In this document: one piece after another, positions 6,902 to 9,963 of the stretch
Layout: every line of letters starts with the position of its first letter
Numbering within the stretch: position 1 is the first letter of the stretch
Assembly: GCA_005879505.1 (NCBI GenBank)
Contig: VBKQ01000247.1
Span: forward strand, 1 to 9,963
DNA from: Deltaproteobacteria bacterium
GTDB taxonomy: Bacteria; Myxococcota; Myxococcia; Myxococcales; 40CM-4-68-19
DNA: 9,963 nucleotides
Reading direction: 5' to 3'
Program-made: the position numbers and the translations under genes
Notes under the pieces: model-generated
Databases searched by the model: none
The model's input: only the letters and a program-made list of their open reading frames with translations
What the model was told of the DNA's origin: nothing

Positions 6902-8065
6902 ATGCGCGCGCCGGATGTACGCGTTTTGACGGCCGTAAGCGAGGTGCGGCGCGCCGACTGGGACGCGCTGGTCTCCGCCACATCGACCCCGTTCGTCCGT
7001 CATGCCTGGCTTCAGGCGTTGGAGCGGTCCGGCTGCGCGACGGCCCGGACGGGCTGGGATCCCCGCCATCTCACGCTCTGGCGCGGGACGAAGCTCATCG
7101 CTGCGGCCCCCGGATATGCGAGGGACGACAGCGACGGCGACTTCTCGCGCGACTGGGATCTCGCTGCCTCACTCTCCCGGGGGCAGGTCGGGTACTACCC
7201 GAAGCTCGCGCTCACCGTGCCGTTCACGCCCTGCACCGGTGAGCGCCTGCTGGTGGCGCCCGGAGAGGACCGCGCAATTTGCGCGGAGCGCATCGTGCAC
7301 GCGGCGCGCAAGCTCTGCGCCGACGAAGGGTACCCGACGTGGCAGGTGCTCTTTCCCGACGAGGCGGGCGCGCGCGAGATCGAGCAGGCTGGGATGGCCC
7401 TGCGAGTCTCCTGGCAATTCCACTGGAGGAACGAAGGGTACGGATCGATGGCGGACTTTCTCGCCCGCTTCAACTCCAAGCGGCGCCACATGCTGCGGCG
7501 GGAGATGGCTGCGCCCGCCGAGCAGGGGATCGAAATCCGGACGGTGCGAGGCGAGGAGCTGCGCCGCGATCCGGCAGGCTGGGCGAAGAGAGCGCACGCG
7601 CTGCACCGGAGCACGGTGGACAAGCTGATGTGGGGTCGCCGCTGGCTGAACGAGAAGTTCTACCTCTCGGTGTTCGCGGAGATGCCGGACGCCGTCGAAG
7701 TGGTCGGCGCGTTTCGCGGAGCCGAGCTGATCGCCGGAGCGTTCAACGTCGCCTCACCCCTCCGGCTCTACGGCCGGTACTGGGGTTGCTTCGAGGAGCA
7801 TCCGTTCCTGCACTTCAACGTCTGCTACTACCACTCGATCGCGGACTGCATCGCGCGCGGGCTGCAAGTCTTCGAGGGAGGGGCCGGAGGCGAGCACAAG
7901 CTGGCGCGCGGCTTTCTTCCCGCTTTGACCTGGTCCGCGCACGGGTTCACCGACGCCAGGCTCGATCGTGCCGTCCGCGAGCACCTCGTCCGCGAGACGC
8001 CGTCGCGCGCCGCGAGCGTCGAGCGGTCCATGCGCGACTCGCCTATATTCAAGGCGGCCTCATGA
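6902..8065 (+). CDS. FemAB-like (DUF482/COG3146) acyltransferase
   Basis: At 387 residues this matches the usual size of the PF04339 family, a GNAT/FemAB-fold group often annotated as peptidoglycan-biosynthesis-like N-acyltransferase. Family landmarks are all present in order: W20/PF30 near the N-terminus, TGWDPRHL 50-57, GYYPKL-x(4)-PFTP-x-x-GERLL 97-117, the QFHW-x-NEGY block 172-180 followed by a basic F-x-SKRR-x-x-LRRE stretch 190-201, LYGRYWG 289-295, HFNVCYY 304-310, and FEGGAGGEHKLARGF 324-338. No signal peptide, so it is cytoplasmic. FemAB relatives transfer amino acids from aminoacyl-tRNA to peptidoglycan precursors; the substrate of DUF482 proteins is not established. The start is supported by AGGGA four bases upstream and a preceding in-frame stop. 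Its stop overlaps the clpS start (ATGA, 8062-8065). Confidence 0.88.
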   Translation: MRAPDVRVLTAVSEVRRADWDALVSATSTPFVRHAWLQALERSGCATARTGWDPRHLTLWRGTKLIAAAPGYARDDSDGDFSRDWDLAASLSRGQVGYYPKLALTVPFTPCTGERLLVAPGEDRAICAERIVHAARKLCADEGYPTWQVLFPDEAGAREIEQAGMALRVSWQFHWRNEGYGSMADFLARFNSKRRHMLRREMAAPAEQGIEIRTVRGEELRRDPAGWAKRAHALHRSTVDKLMWGRRWLNEKFYLSVFAEMPDAVEVVGAFRGAELIAGAFNVASPLRLYGRYWGCFEEHPFLHFNVCYYHSIADCIARGLQVFEGGAGGEHKLARGFLPALTWSAHGFTDARLDRAVREHLVRETPSRAASVERSMRDSPIFKAAS

Positions 8066-8403
8066 GCCCCTCGAAGAAGAAGCCGCAGGGCGACGTCGGC
8101 CTCGCCGAGCCGAAGACCAAGGCGAAGCCGAAGCTCGATCGGCCGCGCCTCTACAAGGTGCTGCTGCACAACGACGATTACACGCCCATGGAGTTCGTCG
8201 TCCTCGTCCTGCGCGAGGTCTTCGCCAAATCCGACGCCGACGCGACTGCGATCATGCTGCACGCGCACACGCACGGCATGGCGGTGGCGGGCGTCTACAC
8301 CTTCGAGATCGCCGAGACCAAGGTGCAACAGACCATGGCGCTCGCCGAGAAGGCGGCTTTTCCCCTGCTGTGCACGATGGAGCCGGAAGACGCGCCCGGA
8401 TGA
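8062..8403 (+). CDS. clpS: ATP-dependent Clp protease adaptor ClpS
   Basis: 113 residues. ClpS binds proteins with bulky hydrophobic N-terminal residues (N-degrons) and hands them to ClpAP for degradation. The core is unmistakable: YKVLLHNDDYTPMEFVV at 31-47 holds the Asn37-Asp38-Asp39 and Met43 positions that line the N-degron pocket. IMLHAHTHG 64-72 supplies the conserved His (H69 by alignment with the E. coli His66 position). GVYTFEIAETKV 77-88 and FPLLCTMEPED 100-110 match the ClpA-binding and C-terminal segments. The first 29 residues are a flexible Lys/Pro-rich tail, the part that in E. coli engages the ClpA pore. Its start overlaps the upstream stop, and its stop overlaps the next start (ATGA at 8400-8403), so expression is probably coupled to both neighbours. 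clpA, the common downstream partner in proteobacteria, is absent here. Confidence 0.96.
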   Translation: MSPSKKKPQGDVGLAEPKTKAKPKLDRPRLYKVLLHNDDYTPMEFVVLVLREVFAKSDADATAIMLHAHTHGMAVAGVYTFEIAETKVQQTMALAEKAAFPLLCTMEPEDAPG

Positions 8404-9554
8404 TCGCGCGGCTGCGCTGGCTCTACCTCCTCTATTACGCTGGGATCGGGGCGTTCCTTTCTTACTTCGCGCCATACCTGCGCGGCCTGGGGTTCTCCGG
8501 CGAGCAGATCGGGACGGTGACCTTCGCGCAGCAGGCCGTTGCCGCGCCTGCCGGACTGATCTGGGGCGGGATCGCCGACCGGCTTGGTGCCCCGGCTCGT
8601 GCGCTGTCGATCTGCACGGCCGGGACTCTGTTTGCGCTCTGCGGCCTGCCCTTCGCGCGCACGCCCGTGCAGGTCGGGATCGTGCTCGTCCTCTCCGCGT
8701 CCTTCTCCGGCGCGGTGGTCCCGCTGTTGGACGCCACCACCGTCGAAGCGGTGAAGCGCGCGGCAGGACACGCGTATGCCCGCACCCGCTTGTGGGGATC
8801 GATCGGCTTCGTGGTCACCGCGCAGGGGCTCGGGCTCCTGCTGGCGCTGCGCGGCGACCGTCCTGCAGACCGCGCGATGCCCGTTTCCTACCTGGCTTGT
8901 GTGGCGGGATATGCGCTGCTGGCGCAGACGCTGCCGCCGGTCCCTGCCCACCCGGAGCGCCCGCACTGGCTGGAGGCGGCGGTGCTGCTGCGCAACCGGC
9001 GGCTGCAGTTCGTTCTCGCGCTTTGCGCGATCCATTGGGCGGCCTGCGCCCCGTATCACCTGATGTTCGGACTGTTGGTGCGCGACGCGGGGCTCTCCTC
9101 CGCGACCACAGGCGCGGCCATGGCGGTGGGCACGCTCGCCGAGGTGTTCGCGCTCCTCGCATTTCCCGCCCTGCAGCGCCGATTCTCGCTGCGGAAGCTC
9201 TTCGCCGCGGCGTTCGCCGGGACCTCGGTGCGCTGGGCCCTGATCGCGTACGCGCGCGGCGCACCGGAGCTGATCGGACTTCAGATTTTGCACGCATTGA
9301 CCTTCGGCGTCTTCTGGGGCTGCGCGGTGGAGACGATGCAGCGAACGGTCCCCGCGCGCCTGCGCGCGACCGGACAGGCGATGTTCTCGGCGGTGGTGTT
9401 CGGCGCCGGCAACGCCGTCGGGTACGCGCTCTCGGGCGCCGGCTACGATCGGTTCGGCAGCGCCGCGCCGCTCTACGCGTTCGCCGCGGTGGTCGAGCTG
9501 CTGCCGCTGGTTCTCCTGCTTCTCCCCCTTTCTCCCGAGCAATCGAATGCATAG
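8400..9554 (+). CDS. MFS transporter, MFS_1-like (HcaT/LacY-type) family
   Basis: 384 residues with about twelve hydrophobic segments, roughly at 7-25, 38-58, 67-83, 88-108, 130-150, 158-178, 201-223, 231-255, 266-284, 287-307, 322-345 and 352-376, so an inner-membrane carrier. The opening (LYYAGIGAFLSYFAPYLRGL, then G-x-SGEQIG), motif-A-like G-G-I-A-D-R 56-61 and RLWGSIGF 130-137 are typical of the MFS_1-like group (PF12832) that includes HcaT-type proton symporters. D111 and E116 in TM4 and a long basic cytoplasmic loop near 257-266 are also seen. Substrate cannot be told from sequence. ATG 8400 overlaps the clpS stop as ATGA. No strong Shine-Dalgarno precedes it, consistent with translation by coupling. 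No signs of truncation. Confidence 0.88.
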   Translation: MIARLRWLYLLYYAGIGAFLSYFAPYLRGLGFSGEQIGTVTFAQQAVAAPAGLIWGGIADRLGAPARALSICTAGTLFALCGLPFARTPVQVGIVLVLSASFSGAVVPLLDATTVEAVKRAAGHAYARTRLWGSIGFVVTAQGLGLLLALRGDRPADRAMPVSYLACVAGYALLAQTLPPVPAHPERPHWLEAAVLLRNRRLQFVLALCAIHWAACAPYHLMFGLLVRDAGLSSATTGAAMAVGTLAEVFALLAFPALQRRFSLRKLFAAAFAGTSVRWALIAYARGAPELIGLQILHALTFGVFWGCAVETMQRTVPARLRATGQAMFSAVVFGAGNAVGYALSGAGYDRFGSAAPLYAFAAVVELLPLVLLLLPLSPEQSNA

Positions 9555-9594
9555 GTTGCGCGCCGACTGGGGAGAGTGCGTCGTTCCGGCGCGG

Positions 9595-9600
9595 AAGGAG
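9595..9600 (+). promoter_or_regulatory. Strong Shine-Dalgarno AAGGAG before the small basic gene
   Basis: A perfect AAGGAG lies six bases before ATG 9607. It decides the start of the small basic protein against an in-frame ATG at 9547 that overlaps the end of the transporter gene and has no such signal. It is the strongest ribosome binding site in the window, implying high translation. Confidence 0.8.
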
Positions 9601-9606
9601 ATCCGG

Positions 9607-9798
9607 ATGCCGAAGTCCTGGAGCAACAAGCGCGAGAGGCAGTACGAGAAAATCAAGCGGTCGGCGAAGGGCCGCGGCCGCAGCGCTCGCGTCGCGAAGC
9701 GCATCGCCGCCGCGACCGTGAACAAGACCCGCCGCCGGAAGGGCGAGACGAAGGGCAGCAGCCGCTCGCGCCGCCGCGCCGGGCGCCGCTCCAGGTAG
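9607..9798 (+). CDS. Small Arg/Lys-rich protein, N-terminal region of the 'plasmid stabilization'/Rho-N-associated family
   Basis: 63 residues, of which 17 are Arg and 9 Lys against only 3 Glu. The opening MPKSWSNKRERQYEKIKRSA, followed by GRGRS and then RIAAATVNKTR-x-x-KGE, resembles the N-terminus of small proteins commonly annotated 'plasmid stabilization protein' or Rho-termination-factor N-domain proteins (pattern MPK-x-W-S-x-KRERQY ... A-x-x-IAA-x-TVNK). As I recall, those continue into an SGRRGG hinge and a Rho-N/SAP-like domain. Here the protein ends instead in an RSRRRAGRRSR tail. Nucleic-acid binding is a reasonable inference from charge; a role in plasmid maintenance is not. It follows the transporter after 52 bases with its own strong ribosome binding site, so it may belong to the operon or have its own promoter. 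Confidence 0.75.
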   Translation: MPKSWSNKRERQYEKIKRSAKGRGRSARVAKRIAAATVNKTRRRKGETKGSSRSRRRAGRRSR

Positions 9799-9825
9799 AG
9801 CAGTCCGAAACGAGAGGCGCCGCCG

Positions 9826-9839
9826 ACCATATGGTACCA
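9826..9839. repeat. Overlapping palindromes ACCATATGGT and TGGTACCA
   Basis: The 10-bp palindrome at 9826-9835 and the 8-bp palindrome at 9832-9839 overlap in the gap between the small basic gene and the ORF at the right edge. A/T-richer than its surroundings, the site could be an operator or promoter element for the next gene. No -35/-10 pair is convincing. Confidence 0.3.
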
Positions 9840-9876
9840 CTCCGTCGTGGCCGGACCGCGCGGAACGCCTCGCTGA

Positions 9877-9963
9877 ATGCTCGCTGCCCTGCTCCTCGCA
9901 CCGCTGCTCGTATTCCACGGCAATGTGGCGCTTCTGGAGGACGTGTATCGCAGCGTGCTCGAT
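9877..9963 (+). CDS. Possible start of a secreted or membrane protein, cut by right edge
   Basis: An ATG directly after an in-frame TGA (9874-9876) opens 29 codons reaching the window end. The first 13 residues are strongly hydrophobic (MLAALLLAPLLVF), like a signal peptide core or first membrane helix, followed by HGNVALLEDVYRSVLD. There is no Shine-Dalgarno and no basic n-region, so the true start could lie further downstream and the call is tentative. The product is not recognisable from this fragment. Confidence 0.35.
   Translation, partial: MLAALLLAPLLVFHGNVALLEDVYRSVLD

Noticed and set aside
7968..8399. Upstream extension of the MFS transporter frame by 144 codons.
   Set aside because: The extension overlaps the acyltransferase and clpS and is Arg-rich without motifs. 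ATG 8400 starts right before the first membrane helix and overlaps the clpS stop as ATGA.
9547..9606. Longer start of the small basic protein at ATG 9547.
   Set aside because: It overlaps the transporter stop and lacks a ribosome site, while ATG 9607 has AAGGAG at ideal spacing and matches the family's MPK start.
9781..9822. Two GGCGCC copies after the small basic gene as a possible terminator.
   Set aside because: The possible stem is only six base pairs with a 28-base loop and no T tract follows on either strand. No CRISPR array, tRNA, rRNA, insertion sequence or attachment site was seen in the window either.
8295..9923. Minus-strand open frame of 542 codons opposite the MFS transporter and the small basic gene.
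   Set aside because: Low-complexity Arg/Gln-rich translation, overlapping clpS, a twelve-helix transporter and a gene with a perfect Shine-Dalgarno on the plus strand.

Overview
The window is GC-rich, with third codon positions saturated in G/C. The families present suggest a Myxococcota-type (former deltaproteobacterial) bacterium: PEGA-repeat envelope proteins, very large Ig/PKD-like lipoproteins, a FemAB-like DUF482 acyltransferase and a ClpS with a short Lys-rich N-terminal tail. The phylum is inferred from protein style only; there is no rRNA or other phylogenetic marker here.

Left two thirds (1-6684), all on the minus strand: a two-gene envelope operon. Transcription starts in the divergent gap near 6.7-6.9 kb. 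It runs first through a protein of about 1078 residues with a signal peptide, an Ig-like domain, six PEGA repeats, a TPR-like helical region, a second copy of the Ig-like domain, a Pro/Ala linker and a C-terminal outer-membrane beta-barrel ending in Phe. After 19 bases comes a lipoprotein with a clear lipobox, open for at least 1142 codons to the left edge. It is almost entirely tandem PKD/Ig-like domains. From the fifth domain on they alternate between two cysteine-containing types.

Gap 6685-6901: a divergent intergenic region of about 215 bases, holding three copies of the hexamer TTGGAC/GTCCAA, two of them in an 8-bp inverted repeat. This is the likely control region for both operons.

Right third (6902-9798), plus strand: four tightly packed genes. 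They are a FemAB-like/DUF482 acyltransferase, the N-degron adaptor ClpS, a 12-TM MFS transporter of the MFS_1-like type, and a 63-residue, extremely basic protein with a textbook Shine-Dalgarno. The first three are joined by ATGA stop/start overlaps, implying translational coupling. clpA does not follow clpS. Past 9798 there is a short gap with palindromes and the first 29 codons of a possible secreted or membrane protein that leaves the window.

The most interesting part is the left operon: an outer-membrane barrel with periplasmic PEGA/TPR/Ig modules paired with a giant Cys-patterned multi-Ig lipoprotein. I do not recognise it as a named system. It could be a surface-display or envelope-anchoring pair.
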